From NCBI GenBank assembly GCA_016793095.1, contig JAEUJQ010000073.1, positions 182,956-246,955 on the forward strand: a stretch of DNA of 64,000 nucleotides, read 5' to 3'. Below the pieces are notes generated by a model, which searched no databases, had not been told where the DNA came from, and worked only from the letters and a program-made list of their open reading frames with translations. Positions within the stretch are counted from its first letter, which is position 1, and each line of letters opens with the position of its first letter. Positions 33,437 through 41,442 of this stretch are shown piece by piece. Source of the DNA: Myxococcaceae bacterium. Lineage in GTDB: Bacteria > Myxococcota > Myxococcia > Myxococcales > Myxococcaceae. The position numbers were made by a program, and so were the translations under genes.

Positions 33437-34618
33437 TCAGCGCAGGTTGCGCGCCGCACCCATCGCGACCTCACCCATCGACTTCAGCGCGTTCTGCATC
33501 GTCGTCCAGAAGGTGTTCATCTGCTGCTGCGCGTGCTGGAAGGCGTACATGTCCTCCTGGTACTTGTTCTGCGCCGCGAGGTCCTTCGGGTCCTTCGGAG
33601 GGGTCGGGTAGGCCGGGAAGCCGCCGTTGTAGGTCGGTCCGCCGCTCCCCGACGTGGGCGAGGTGCTGCCAGACGAGGGAGCGGGCGCTGAGGGCGAGGT
33701 CCCCGACGAAGGCGCCGTTCCCCCGGTGCCGGTCGAGCCCGTGCCGCCCGTCGTGGGCTGCGTCGCCTGGTGCTGCAGGGCCGCGGCGATGTAGCTGACC
33801 AGGTCCTGGGCGAATCTGTTGAGCGCCGCAAGGTCCTTCGGGTCCTTTGGCGGAGTCGGCTGGGAGAGGTTGGGAGGCAGGTTGCCGCCCGCGACGACGT
33901 CCTTGAGCTTCGCGAGCAGCCCGTCCACCTTGCTCTGCAGGGACGTGAACCGGGCCATGAACTCCTTCATCTGCTCGGCGTATCTGGCTGTCAGGTCGGA
34001 CGGCGCAGGCTGCGGCTGCGGCTGGGGCGGGAGCTGGCGCGGCCAGGGCGGGCGAATGCACCCCCCACCGCCGATGGGCAGCCGGCCGCCGGGCACCAGC
34101 GACAGGATGAGGCGGATGTCGCTCTTCGCGTCGGCGCTCACGTTCGGATCGCGCAGCTTCGCGGTGAGGTACGAGCGCTCGGTCGAGGACAGGTTGCCGT
34201 CCTTGAAGATGTTCCGCAGCACGCGCTGCATCTCGGAGCGGCCGATGCGACCGTCGTCCTTCTTGAAGTGGGCGTCGAGCGCCGAGAGGCGGGCGCGGTC
34301 GGTGAAGCCCAGCCGCTGCGGCAGGTTCGCGGCGGGCGGCAGCCGCCCCGAGGCGTGCGACGCGTCTGCCGACCGCCCGAGGAAGTTGTTGAGCGCGGCC
34401 TTCGCGCCGGCGTCGAAGCTGTTGTTGCCCCGCGAGCTCTGCGCCAGTTCACGCAGCGCTGCCAGCTCGGACGGCTGCACCCCACCCTGACGGGCCCGCG
34501 CGATGAGGGCGTTCGCCTCGGCGGTGGTGACGCGGCCATCGGCGCGCGCGCCGGCGATCTGCGAGCGCAGCTGCGCGCCCTGGACGAAGTTGCGGATGTT
34601 GTTGTGAAGGACCGTCAT
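33437..34618 (-). CDS. Unknown protein with EF-hand-like repeats and PPKDPKDLAA motifs
   Basis: 393 residues with no signal peptide (MTVLHNNIRNFVQGAQLRSQ). The N-terminal 170 residues contain repeated ADGRVTTAEANAL / KKDDGRIGRSEM / FKDGNLSSTERSYL segments resembling EF-hand-like or TerB-like helical repeats. A Pro-rich linker follows. Then two copies of TPPKDPKDLAAxNxxxxD are separated by a Gly/Ser/Thr linker, and the end is helical (QQMNTFWTTMQNALKSMGE). The Ala/Gln-rich helical end and lack of signal would suit a protein exported by a specialised system, but that is speculation. Confidence 0.8.
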   Translation of the reverse strand: MTVLHNNIRNFVQGAQLRSQIAGARADGRVTTAEANALIARARQGGVQPSELAALRELAQSSRGNNSFDAGAKAALNNFLGRSADASHASGRLPPAANLPQRLGFTDRARLSALDAHFKKDDGRIGRSEMQRVLRNIFKDGNLSSTERSYLTAKLRDPNVSADAKSDIRLILSLVPGGRLPIGGGGCIRPPWPRQLPPQPQPQPAPSDLTARYAEQMKEFMARFTSLQSKVDGLLAKLKDVVAGGNLPPNLSQPTPPKDPKDLAALNRFAQDLVSYIAAALQHQATQPTTGGTGSTGTGGTAPSSGTSPSAPAPSSGSTSPTSGSGGPTYNGGFPAYPTPPKDPKDLAAQNKYQEDMYAFQHAQQQMNTFWTTMQNALKSMGEVAMGAARNLR

Positions 34619-34724
34619 GGCGTTCTCCAGAAGAGTGGAACAACTGAGTGGAGAGACGCCCTGCGCCGCGTCGGTGGGACATTCCCACTGAACACCTTTC
34701 GAATCGGCGTGTTATGCCCGTGCC

Positions 34725-34976
34725 GTGACCTTCGTGCTCGTCGGACTCGCCCTTCAGCTCGTCGCGGTCGTCTGCTGGGTCTTCATCTTCGCCCACGCCT
34801 TTCAGCGCAGCCTGGGCACGGGCGTGATGGTGTTGCTGCTCCCCATCTACAACGTCGTCTATGCCTTCACGCAGTTCGAGCACCGGCGCAAAGGGCTGAT
34901 CCTCGCCGGCGCCATCGGCGCGCTCGTGCTCGCGGTCGTGCTGAGGACGTTCGGAAACGCGCTCGTCCGCTCGTGA
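34725..34976 (+). CDS. Small integral membrane protein
   Basis: 83 residues from GTG 34725. It has two or three membrane helices: LVGLALQLVAVVCWVFIFAH, LGTGVMVLLLPIYNVVYAFT and LILAGAIGALVLAVVLRTF. A short basic loop FEHRRKG lies between the last two. No family is recognised. It stands alone between a minus-strand gene and the first kinase gene. Confidence 0.7.
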   Translation: MTFVLVGLALQLVAVVCWVFIFAHAFQRSLGTGVMVLLLPIYNVVYAFTQFEHRRKGLILAGAIGALVLAVVLRTFGNALVRS

Positions 34977-35044
34977 GCGCCCTCCTTCCGGTGGGGCGCC
35001 GAACGCCCGGAATTCGCGCGTGTGGGCGACTTCGGGAGTAAGGT

Positions 35045-36631
35045 GTGCCTGCCTGCGCAACCTCTCATGGGCGCGCGGGTTTCAGCGATGTGCGCTTCGA
35101 CCCGCTGGGCGCGAGCCTGGCCACCCCGATTGAGCTGGTGCGAACGGTGAGCTCGCCCTCGCAGACCAGCCCGTCCACCCATGGTGCTGTCGTGGACTCG
35201 ATGGACTTCGACCTGAGCGGCGCCGAGCTCGGGCCCTGGCACCTCGAGCGCCTGCTGGGCGAAGGCGCGATGGGGAAGGTGTACCTGGCGAAGCACCAGC
35301 GCATCGGACGGGTCGCGGCGGTGAAGGTGCTCAAGGCCGAGCACGCGAAGAACCCCGACCTCGTGCAGCGCTTCATCGCCGAGGCCACCGCCGTGAACGC
35401 CATCCGGAACGAGCACATCGTCGAGGTCTACGACTTCGGCGAGCAGCCGCAGCCCGACGGCTCGGCGCTCGCCTACTGCGTGATGGAGCTGCTGGAAGGC
35501 AGGCCGCTGTCCGAGGTGATGCAGCAGCACTTCACCATCGCGCGCACGGTGCGGCTCGGCTGGCAGCTCGCGAAGGCGCTCCACTCCGCGCACGAGATCG
35601 GCGTCGTGCACCGCGACGTGAAGCCCGAGAACATGTTCCTGCACCGGAAGGGTGACGACGTCGAGTTCCTCAAGGTGCTCGACTTCGGCGTCGCCAAGCT
35701 CCTCAAGCCCATCGGCGACCTCCCGCAGTCGGGCACCGCCGCAGGCATCGTCATCGGCACCCCCGAGTACATGGCGCCCGAGCAGGCCCTCGGCGCACCC
35801 ACCGATCGGCGCGCCGACCTCTACGCAGTGGGCCTGGTGTTGTACGAGCTCATCTCAGGCGTGCAGCCCTTCCACGCCGACACCTTCGGCAAGCTCGTGG
35901 TGGAGATCACCTCGAAGCCGCCGCCGCCGCTGCCTGACAAGACCGCGCTCGGCGAGGTCGTGCACCCCACGCTCAAGCGCATCATCACGCGCTGCCTCGA
36001 GAAGGAGCCCGATCGCCGCTTCCAGACGGCAGAGGAGCTCGCCCACGCGCTCGAGCCCTTCGTCACCGGCGCGCCCGTGCGAGAGCTCGCGCCAACGCCG
36101 ATGCCGAGAATGCCCGCGCTGTTGCCTTCGCCGAACGAGGCCGATGACGCGCTCGTCGTGCAGCGCTCGAAGGCGCCGGTGGTGGTCGCGGCCTCGGTGG
36201 TGCTGGCGCTCCTGGGTGCCGGGGTGCTGCTCTTCATGCCGCCGATGGAGCGGGCCGCGCCCCCCTCGCCGGTCGTGGTCCCGCCGAGCCTCCCCGAGGT
36301 GACCGCCGTCGTACCCCCCGGGCCCGCCAGGGTGTGGCTCGAGGTGAGCAGCACGCCACCCGGCGCCGAGGTCGTGCGCGCTGACTCGATGGTGCTGCTC
36401 GGCGTGACGCCGTTTCGCATCGAGCTCGAGACGGCCGCGTCGGTCCCCCTCGCCTTCGCGCTCGACGAACACCAGCCGCTCACCCGCGAGGTCTCGCTCA
36501 AGGCGAACGCGACCGTCTCGGTGGACCTGGTCCCCACCGTGAAGCAGGATGCGCCTACCGCGAAGCCGAAGGGACCTGGCGGGAAGAAGCCGGTGAGCCG
36601 AGATGGCGTCCTTGATCCATTCAGCCAGTAG
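35045..36631 (+). CDS. Hanks-type serine/threonine kinase with TM helix and PEGA-like domain
   Basis: 528 residues from GTG 35045; ATG 35201 just before the kinase domain is an alternative start. Kinase domain about 62-335: Gly-loop LGEGAMGKV (71-79), Lys94, HRDVKPEN with Asp191, DFG at 213-215 and APEQAL. All catalytic residues are intact. A membrane helix (VVVAASVVLALLGAGVLLFM, about 380-400) and an extracytoplasmic PEGA-like domain (VSSTPPGAEVV, LLGVTPFRIELE) follow. The stop is overlapped by the downstream TPR gene (29 bp), so they form a signalling pair. Confidence 0.92.
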   Translation: MPACATSHGRAGFSDVRFDPLGASLATPIELVRTVSSPSQTSPSTHGAVVDSMDFDLSGAELGPWHLERLLGEGAMGKVYLAKHQRIGRVAAVKVLKAEHAKNPDLVQRFIAEATAVNAIRNEHIVEVYDFGEQPQPDGSALAYCVMELLEGRPLSEVMQQHFTIARTVRLGWQLAKALHSAHEIGVVHRDVKPENMFLHRKGDDVEFLKVLDFGVAKLLKPIGDLPQSGTAAGIVIGTPEYMAPEQALGAPTDRRADLYAVGLVLYELISGVQPFHADTFGKLVVEITSKPPPPLPDKTALGEVVHPTLKRIITRCLEKEPDRRFQTAEELAHALEPFVTGAPVRELAPTPMPRMPALLPSPNEADDALVVQRSKAPVVVAASVVLALLGAGVLLFMPPMERAAPPSPVVVPPSLPEVTAVVPPGPARVWLEVSSTPPGAEVVRADSMVLLGVTPFRIELETAASVPLAFALDEHQPLTREVSLKANATVSVDLVPTVKQDAPTAKPKGPGGKKPVSRDGVLDPFSQ

Positions 36632-37289
36632 CCTGCTCCGCTGGCTCCTGCTCGCGAGCCTCGCCGCGGCGCCGGTGGCGTTCGCGCAGAAGAAGCCCTC
36701 GGACGAGAAGGCTGCACGCGCCCTCTTCGCGGACGGGCAGAAGGCGTACGACCTCGGCGAGTTCGATCGCGCGCTCACGCTGTACTCCGAAGCGTACAAG
36801 CTCAAGGCGCTCCCGGGCTTCCTCTTCAACATCGCGCAGTGCCACCGCCAGCTGGGGAACTACGAGCGGGCTGCGTTCTTCTTCGGGCGCTTCATCGACA
36901 ACACGAAGCCCGAGGCGGCCAACGTCGCGCTGGCCACCGAGCTGAAGGCGGACATGGAGCGCAGGCAGGCCGAGAAGCTCGACGCCGAGAAGAGGGCTGC
37001 GGACGAGGCGAGAGCCGAGGCGGAGAAGCGAGCCGCCGAAGCGAAAGCGAAGGACGCGCCGATCGCGCCGCCACTCACCCCCGGTGAACTCCCGCAGCTG
37101 CCGCCCCCGCCTCCACCGGCCGTCGAGCCGGAGCCCGTGACGAAGCAGGCGTGGTTCTGGATCGTGGTCGGGGGCGCGGTGGTCGCGACCGCTGCCGGCG
37201 TGACGACGGGCGTGCTGCTCAGCCAGCCCCGAGAGGTGATGTACGTGCCGCGAACCACCTCGCTGCCCGACATCGATGGGAGGCGCTGA
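36603..37289 (+). CDS. TPR-type exported protein with C-terminal membrane helix
   Basis: 228 residues. Signal MASLIHSASSLLRWLLLASL AAAPVAFA is followed by TPR-like helices (ALFADGQKAYDLGEFDRALT, SEAYKLKALPGFLFNIAQCH, QLGNYERAAFFFGRFI). Next are a charged Ala/Glu/Lys helix, a Pro-rich linker and a membrane helix (WFWIVVGGAVVATAAGVTTG). The first 29 bp overlap the kinase gene. The same architecture recurs beside the second kinase (48077-49090), suggesting a conserved kinase-partner or scaffold role in the envelope. Confidence 0.85.
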   Translation: MASLIHSASSLLRWLLLASLAAAPVAFAQKKPSDEKAARALFADGQKAYDLGEFDRALTLYSEAYKLKALPGFLFNIAQCHRQLGNYERAAFFFGRFIDNTKPEAANVALATELKADMERRQAEKLDAEKRAADEARAEAEKRAAEAKAKDAPIAPPLTPGELPQLPPPPPPAVEPEPVTKQAWFWIVVGGAVVATAAGVTTGVLLSQPREVMYVPRTTSLPDIDGRR

Positions 37290-38140
37290 TGCGGCTCGCG
37301 GCGCTCCTCGGCGGCCTCGCGCTCGGTTCTGGCGTGGCATCGGCCTGTGGCACCGTCACCGAGGTCGGGCCCACGGCCATCGTCCTCGAGGTGTACTTCA
37401 ACGAGAGCCGTGGCACGAAGGCGCTGCTCATCTCGGGGACCGCGGAGCTCGACGGAGTGCCCGTCAACGTCTTCCCCACCAGCCAGCGGCCAGAGCAGCT
37501 CACCGGCGCGCCGTTCCCGGTGCCCCAGACGGTGCGCGTCCTGCTCAACGACAGCCGTGGCGGCGTGCCCGTCCAGGTGACGGTCATCGGCCTCAACTCC
37601 GATGGCGACCCGGTCGAGGCAGCGACGCAGCCGGTGACCCCGCTCGCCCGCAAGGAGGTCAGCCTCACGATCACGCTGCGGCCCTTCACGGACCAGGTGG
37701 ACGGCGGCGCGTCAGACGCAGGCATCGGCTTCGACGCGGGCACTCGCGACGCCGGTGTGCGCTGCACGTGCCCAACCGGGTGCTGTGACGCCAGCGGCGG
37801 CTGCGCGATGCCCATCGTCCTTCCGCTCGGCTCGCAGCAGCAGCTGGCGATCATCCTCTCAGGGCCGACCAACCAGTTCTGCACGGGCATCTGCTACCCC
37901 GGCCGCGCGAACGCCTTCAGCAACGGCGCGTGCCTGTGCGGTTCGACGCCGACCTGCGGCGACGGGCTCCGGTGCGGCAGCGCGTCGGGCGGTCGGTGCC
38001 TCTGCGACCAGTCGTCGGGCTGCCGAGGGTGCTGCGCAGCGAACGTCTGCGACAACACCCGCGTGTTGTGCGGGAACGCCGGCAACGCGTGTCAGCGCTG
38101 CGAGGGCGTCGCGAACACGTGCCAGCTGTCGGGGCGGTGA
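37289..38140 (+). CDS. Cysteine-rich exported protein, 3' end cut by in-frame TGA
   Basis: 283 residues from ATG 37289, overlapping the previous TGA by one base. MRLAALLGGLALGSGVASAC is a signal with a lipobox-like SAC, so it is probably a lipoprotein. Residues 25-135 look like a beta domain, then comes an Asp-Ala-Gly linker and a Cys-rich tail (CTCPTGCCDASGGC, CRGCCAANVCDN). The TGA at 38138 is followed without frame change by another Cys-rich stretch to 38401, so the gene may be interrupted by a nonsense mutation. Confidence 0.75.
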   Translation: MRLAALLGGLALGSGVASACGTVTEVGPTAIVLEVYFNESRGTKALLISGTAELDGVPVNVFPTSQRPEQLTGAPFPVPQTVRVLLNDSRGGVPVQVTVIGLNSDGDPVEAATQPVTPLARKEVSLTITLRPFTDQVDGGASDAGIGFDAGTRDAGVRCTCPTGCCDASGGCAMPIVLPLGSQQQLAIILSGPTNQFCTGICYPGRANAFSNGACLCGSTPTCGDGLRCGSASGGRCLCDQSSGCRGCCAANVCDNTRVLCGNAGNACQRCEGVANTCQLSGR

Positions 38141-38143
38141 TCG

Positions 38144-38401
38144 GTGAACGCCTGCGTCCCTCCCTCTCCTGTCACACAGGGCCAGTGCTGTTCGGGAACG
38201 GGCATGGTGAGCGCCCGGTGGCCGACCTGCACCAACGCAGCCGGTGACTGCGTCGCCTGTGACGTGTTGCGCAGCAACGTGTGTCGCGCGGTGGCGGTCG
38301 GTCAATCGGGCCAGCCGTGCGGCTGTGGCATCACCGCTCAGTGCGGCGCCAACCAGCTCTGCCTGTGGATCAACGGCGCGGCCGCCTGCACCTCGCTCTG
38401 A
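38144..38401 (+). CDS. Cysteine-rich segment in frame with the preceding gene
   Basis: 85 codons from GTG 38144: NACVPPSPVTQGQCCSGTGM, then CVACDVLRSNVC and CGCGITAQCG. It is in the same frame as 37289-38140 and separated from it by one TGA plus one codon. It has no signal peptide and the Cys pattern continues that of the upstream protein. It is best read as the detached C-terminus of that gene (nonsense mutation, readthrough or sequencing error) rather than an independent secreted protein. Confidence 0.5.
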   Translation: MNACVPPSPVTQGQCCSGTGMVSARWPTCTNAAGDCVACDVLRSNVCRAVAVGQSGQPCGCGITAQCGANQLCLWINGAAACTSL

Positions 38402-38906
38402 CGACGGCCCCGCGTCCCGCTGCCACATGACGACGCCGCCGTCCGCCGTGCGCCACGGCCGGCCCGAGAGGTCCATCGCGCACTGAGGGGGGCTGCTCGA
38501 ACCACACGGTTGGCGCCGGTCCACCTGCATCCCACTGCTCGATGGTGCGACCGACATCGGGCTGGGTCGTCAGGCGAAAGAACGTCTCGCCGCAGTCGGT
38601 GCCCTGGACGAGCGCGAGCCAGGTCCACGCGCCCGTTGCCGAGGGCTCGACGCAGAGGTCCGAGCTGCTTCCGCAGAGTGGAACCGTTGCGAGCCCGTTC
38701 GGATACGCCCACTGCACGTGAGGGAGCCGCGCGTAGTCGCGCGCGAGCGTGCGCAAGTCGAGCGGCCAGAAGCTGACGGTGCGCCAGCCGGAGCGCGTGC
38801 CGCAGTCCCACGCCGTGTACGTGCCAGCGGCCACCTCGGCGGCTCCGACGGCGTCGAAGCCAATCATCAGGTCCGGCAGGAAGTCGGGAACGAAGCCGAC
38901 CATCAC
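38370..38906 (-). pseudogene. Probable N-terminally truncated gene of unknown function
   Basis: A frame with good codon bias reads MMVGFVPDFLPDLMIGFDAV and later FWPLDLRTLARDYARLPHVQ and CGETFFRLTTQPDVGRTIEQ. Coding-like sequence (ERESSFVGELREAGV) continues in frame upstream of the first ATG until TAG near 38993, with only a GTG at 38909 as another start. The last 40 residues after FEQPP turn Arg/Gly-rich and look non-native. It is therefore likely the middle of a decayed gene. It overlaps the 3' end of the Cys-rich segment by 32 bp. Confidence 0.45.
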
Positions 38907-39015
38907 GCCTGCTTCGCGAAGCTCGCCGACGAACGAGCTCTCACGCTCGGCGCGCGCGAAGGCAAGCCCCGACAGCCCGCCGCTGTTCGCACGCCTGGGC
39001 TATGAAGCAGCGCCC

Positions 39016-39501
39016 ATGACGCCGACGCACCCGAACGCCGACGTGATCCGCCGGTTCTACGAGGCCTTCGACAAGCACGACGCCGAGGCGATGGCCGCCT
39101 GCTACGCCGACGACGTGCAGTTCGGCGACGCGGCGTTCCCCGACCTCAAGGGGAAGAACGCGGGCGACATGTGGCGCATGCTCTGCGAGCAGGGGAAGGA
39201 CCTGCGCGTCGAGGCGAGTGAGATCGAGGCCGACGACACGCGCGGCAGGGCCCGATGGGTGGCCCGCTACACCTTCAGCGCCACCGGCAAGAAGGTGGTG
39301 AACGACATTCGGGCCGAGTTCCGCTTCCGCGACGGGCGCATCGTCGACCACCGCGACGCGTTCGACTTCGCCACCTGGGCGCGCCAGGCGCTCGGGCTGC
39401 CCGGGCTGCTGCTGGGGTGGACGAGCTGGCTGCAGAAGCAGGTGCAGCAGCGCGCCGCGAAGGGCCTCTCGTCGTTCCAGAAGAAGCGCGCGCGCGTCTG
39501 A
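39016..39501 (+). CDS. SnoaL-like/NTF2-fold protein
   Basis: 161 residues from ATG 39016. Residues 1-115 form a cone-shaped NTF2-like domain: VIRRFYEAFDKHDAEAMAAC, YADDVQFGDAAFPDLKGK, a central ARWVARYTFSATGKKV strand pair and FRFRDGRIVDHRDAFDFATW. The C-terminal 45 residues are helical and basic (LQKQVQQRAAKGLSSFQKKR). Members are small-molecule isomerases, hydrolases or steroid-binding proteins; no specific substrate is implied. Confidence 0.85.
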   Translation: MTPTHPNADVIRRFYEAFDKHDAEAMAACYADDVQFGDAAFPDLKGKNAGDMWRMLCEQGKDLRVEASEIEADDTRGRARWVARYTFSATGKKVVNDIRAEFRFRDGRIVDHRDAFDFATWARQALGLPGLLLGWTSWLQKQVQQRAAKGLSSFQKKRARV

Positions 39502-39609
39502 AACCGGCCGTGGCCACGTCAGGCGTTGCGCAAGCGCGTGCGCAGTGAAATCACCCCGATGTCGCGCCGTGACACTCACGAAGTCGTCCCGCTGAGAAAG
39601 GACCCCTCG

Positions 39610-40152
39610 ATGCGAACCCTCGTCGTCGCCGCCGCCCTCGCCACCCTGTCGCTGACGTCCTGCAAGAGCCGCGAAGAGAAGCTCAAGGCCGCCGAAGACG
39701 AGGGCAACCTGCTCGTCGCCACCAAGGCGAAGCTGCTCAAGGGCGCCGCTGACGCGGTGAAGAAGGAGGGCAAGGAGGCCGCCGAGTCCCTCGCGGAGGG
39801 CACCGGCGAGGTGGTGAAGGGCCTCGGCGCGGGCATCGAGAAGGGCTTCAAGGAGGTGAAGATCGCCGCCCACGAGTCGCTCGCGAGCCAGGGCCTCACG
39901 GCGACCCGGGCGACGCGTGGCGAAGCCGGCACGGCCGCGCACACCGTCACCGTCTACATGACGTTCGAGAAGGCGTGGACCGGCTCCGTCGAGCTGCGCG
40001 CCTACGACGCCGAGGACCGCGAGGTCGGCCGCGCGAAGGTCGAGCTCGCCGAGAAGGAGTCGAACGCGCACTACGTCGACTTCGTCTTCGACCCGCGCAC
40101 CCCGCTGCTCACCGCGGGCAAGTTCGATCTGCGCGCCACGCCGAAGAGCTGA
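39610..40152 (+). CDS. Small lipoprotein of unknown function
   Basis: 180 residues from ATG 39610, with AAAGGA upstream. The signal MRTLVVAAALATLSLTSCKS has its lipobox Cys at 18. Lys/Glu/Ala-rich amphipathic helices to about residue 95 resemble LEA-like or apolipoprotein-like repeats (GAADAVKKEGKEAAESLAEG). They are followed by a beta-rich domain (VTVYMTFEKAWTGSVELRAY). No family is recognised. Confidence 0.8.
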   Translation: MRTLVVAAALATLSLTSCKSREEKLKAAEDEGNLLVATKAKLLKGAADAVKKEGKEAAESLAEGTGEVVKGLGAGIEKGFKEVKIAAHESLASQGLTATRATRGEAGTAAHTVTVYMTFEKAWTGSVELRAYDAEDREVGRAKVELAEKESNAHYVDFVFDPRTPLLTAGKFDLRATPKS

Positions 40153-40163
40153 CTTTCCGGCGC

Positions 40164-40910
40164 CTACTGCACGGTCAGCGTGAACGACCCGTCCGTGAGC
40201 GCGTTGCAGGTCCAGTTGCACTTCGCGAACCCGGGGCACTGGACGTACGCAAAGCCTGTCGACGCTCCGTACACGTCGTACGTTCCCGGGAGCTCGCCGG
40301 GCTGAACACGAAAGCGCACCAGCCCATCACGCACCTTCTCCCCGAGGGCGACTGCATTCGAGGACCGGCACGACGTCGATGAGGGCACCCACGGTGTACA
40401 GCCAGCGGGGAGCTGCTTCAGCGTGAGCGGCGGAAACGCGTCGATGGGCGTGTACTCGAGCTCGAACGTCTCTCCGGGGCGCACCGGCTTCGACGGCGAA
40501 GTGAACCACACGCGCGCGCACTGGAACGGAGGCCGCGCCGTCACCGTCGACTGCCCGTCGCTGAAGCGCAGCGCCTCGCCAGACTCGAGCGCCGCCACGA
40601 TGGTCTCGGGTGATGCCGTCGTGCGGTAGGTGGTCGAGAGGCAGGTGGGAGACCCGTTGAACGCGCCGTCATCGCGCCAGGCGCCCGCCGAGACATCGAC
40701 CAGCGTCACTCCCGCCAGTCGAACGTCGTAGCGGAAGTCGGTGCAGGTCTCCTTCGTCGTGCCCCTCACGTTCATGCTCACGTTGGGAGGCGAGAGGCTC
40801 ATGAGCACGTCGATCTCCGCGCCACCGAGGCGCTCGACTCCGGGGCCGCACCCCACCGCGAGAGGGAGCAGCAGGAGCGGCGCGAGGCGATGGCAGGGCA
40901 GGGTGGTCAT
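40164..40910 (-). CDS. Lipoprotein of unknown function
   Basis: 248 residues from ATG 40910, chosen to begin at the signal MTTLPCHRLAPLLLLPLAVG with lipobox Cys21. The mature part is beta-rich with several Cys pairs (CTDFRYDVRLAGVTLVDVSA; VQCPGFAKCNWTCN near the end). GTYDVYGASTGFAYVQC suggests an Ig-like fold. No family could be named. It is convergent with the small lipoprotein gene at 39610 (11-bp gap). Confidence 0.75.
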   Translation of the reverse strand: MTTLPCHRLAPLLLLPLAVGCGPGVERLGGAEIDVLMSLSPPNVSMNVRGTTKETCTDFRYDVRLAGVTLVDVSAGAWRDDGAFNGSPTCLSTTYRTTASPETIVAALESGEALRFSDGQSTVTARPPFQCARVWFTSPSKPVRPGETFELEYTPIDAFPPLTLKQLPAGCTPWVPSSTSCRSSNAVALGEKVRDGLVRFRVQPGELPGTYDVYGASTGFAYVQCPGFAKCNWTCNALTDGSFTLTVQ

Positions 40911-41084
40911 CAGCGGCTCCAGAGCAAGGTGAGGACCAACTGGACGAGGCGCGGAAACACCGACCGATGCTCGCATCGGTGCTGCCCCGGCGTGCAACGG
41001 ATTGCACCATCGACCGGCACGCTGCACCCCGGTGCGCACGCTCGCCAGGTCAGGGCCGCCAGCGGCGGGTCGTCCGCTTTGTCG

Positions 41085-41333
41085 ATGAGCCGCTCCTTCA
41101 AGAACAACCGCTGGAAGGCGCCGTCGATGTGGCGGCCGAACAAGCGCGCGCGCCACGCCGTGCACGAGGTGCTCAAGCTGGAGTCGCTGGCCCTGGCGGA
41201 CGAGTGGCTCGAGGTGCTCGCCGACGTGCGCGAGGAACGCGGCCTGTCACTGCAGGCCCGGGTGCTGCGCCGCGGGGCTGATCTCGTGCTGCCCGTGGCC
41301 CCGCACGGCTTCAACTCACGCCTCCGCCGGTGA
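41085..41333 (+). CDS. Small unknown protein
   Basis: 82 residues from ATG 41085. MSRSFKNNRWKAPSMWRPNK is basic; the middle (HAVHEVLKLESLALADEWLE) is a helix; the end is LVLPVAPHGFNSRLRR. Third-position GC is high in this frame. No family recognised. A small GC hairpin follows at 41357. It could be a DNA- or RNA-binding peptide, but this is not supported beyond its charge. Confidence 0.45.
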   Translation: MSRSFKNNRWKAPSMWRPNKRARHAVHEVLKLESLALADEWLEVLADVREERGLSLQARVLRRGADLVLPVAPHGFNSRLRR

Positions 41334-41356
41334 GGTGCTCCGGTCGCGTCTTCTCA

Positions 41357-41373
41357 CCGGCTGAGAAAGCCGG
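41357..41373. terminator. Possible small hairpin terminator
   Basis: CCGGCT and AGCCGG form a 6-bp stem around GAGAA, 24 bp after the small gene ending at 41333. There is no T-run. Weak; it could equally be incidental in GC-rich DNA. Confidence 0.3.
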
Positions 41374-41442
41374 GTGTCGCGCTCGGGTGACGGTCCTGGC
41401 GCGCGGTGGACAACGGGGCCCGGCTTCCGGGAAGAGGGAGCC

